Shown one piece after another: positions 63,837-64,000 of a stretch of DNA of 64,000 nucleotides. Below the pieces are notes generated by a model. It did not search any database and had not been told where the DNA came from. It saw only the letters and a list, made by a program, of their open reading frames with translations. The DNA comes from Pseudooceanicola batsensis HTCC2597 (lineage in GTDB: Bacteria > Pseudomonadota > Alphaproteobacteria > Rhodobacterales > Rhodobacteraceae): positions 62,001 through 126,000 of the forward strand of contig NZ_AAMO01000009.1 of the NCBI RefSeq assembly GCF_000152725.1, in the 5' to 3' direction. Position numbers and translations under genes: made by a program. Numbering within the stretch: position 1 is the stretch's first letter; every line of letters begins with the position of its first letter.

Positions 63837-64000
63837 ATGTATGACGTAATCGTTTTGGGCGGCGGGATGGTCGGCGTCTCGACAGCACTTGCCTTGCAGG
63901 AAAGAGGCGTATCGGCTGCCTTAATCGATCGCGGCGATCCCGCGGCACAGAGTAGTTCCGGTAACGCAGGAATAATTCAGGCTGAAGCTGCTGAACCATA
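63837..64000 (+). CDS. FAD-dependent oxidoreductase, DadA-like (3' end outside window)
   Basis: The first 54 residues are present. They open MYDVIVLGGGMVGVSTALAL, a Rossmann FAD motif (GGGMVG), followed by SSSGNAGIIQ, the pattern of DadA-type D-amino acid dehydrogenases. The start is 8 nt after the deacylase stop. It would oxidise the D-amino acids released by the deacylase to 2-oxo acids. Confidence 0.8.
   Translation, partial: MYDVIVLGGGMVGVSTALALQERGVSAALIDRGDPAAQSSSGNAGIIQAEAAEP

Overview
The window is chromosomal DNA of a GC-rich alphaproteobacterium, most likely a Rhodobacterales (Roseobacter-type) species. That placement rests on the ccoNOQP-ccoGHIS cluster with its FNR-type boxes, the many periplasmic-binding-protein ABC importers, and the gene families seen. 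It is inferred from gene content, since no rRNA or tRNA gene is visible.

Region 1 (1-16.3 kb) is a catabolic cluster with its own importer. It holds a flavin reductase (cut by the window edge), a tandem two-domain SDR, an old yellow enzyme, and an operon of acyl-CoA ligase, acyl-CoA dehydrogenase, enoyl-CoA hydratase, second acyl-CoA dehydrogenase and a LivGFHM-type ABC transporter. SMP-30 lactonase, another SDR, the matching binding protein and an EamA permease follow. It looks like uptake, CoA activation and beta-oxidation-like breakdown of an unidentified carboxylic acid. A 14-bp inverted repeat of the TTCACA-N2-TGTGAA type recurs in three of its regulatory gaps.

Region 2 (16.5-26.8 kb) looks like an inserted island. 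It has degenerate insertion-sequence debris at both ends, including a roughly 59-bp sequence in inverted orientation. It carries a second Liv-type importer, a Tm-1-like (UPF0261) ATP-binding protein, a TIM-barrel protein of the PEP-hydrolase-like family and a small SRPBCC protein. A divergent regulator gene pair is built from two further copies of the same TIM-barrel fold, one fused to an AAA+ and Fis-type HTH module. The AAA+ module lacks the GAFTGA loop.

Region 3 (26.8-40.4 kb) is the microaerobic respiration block: hemN, ccoNOQP, ccoGHIS, a decayed universal stress protein gene, a cysteine-poor FixK-type regulator, an OmpR-type response regulator and a hybrid FixL-like kinase with a heme-PAS signature. 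The last three resemble the hFixL-FxkR-FixK cascade of Rhizobium etli. FNR/FixK boxes precede hemN, ccoN and ccoG.

Region 4 (40.4-53 kb) contains a CPA1 antiporter with a cyclic-nucleotide-binding tail, a LysR/VOC divergent pair, and a UgpABEC-like ABC operon containing a tyrosine-phosphatase-like gene and a metallophosphoesterase. Its divergent TetR gene has lost its last seven codons to an IS407-group IS3 element with intact ends and a 4-bp target duplication.

Region 5 (53.9-64 kb) has visibly lower GC in third codon positions. It is one operon: unrecognised 305-aa protein, TetR regulator, acetolactate-synthase-like ThDP enzyme, dipeptide-type ABC importer with fused dual ATPase, N-acyl-D-amino-acid deacylase, and the start of a DadA-like oxidoreductase. 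It probably imports and degrades N-acylated or D-amino-acid compounds.
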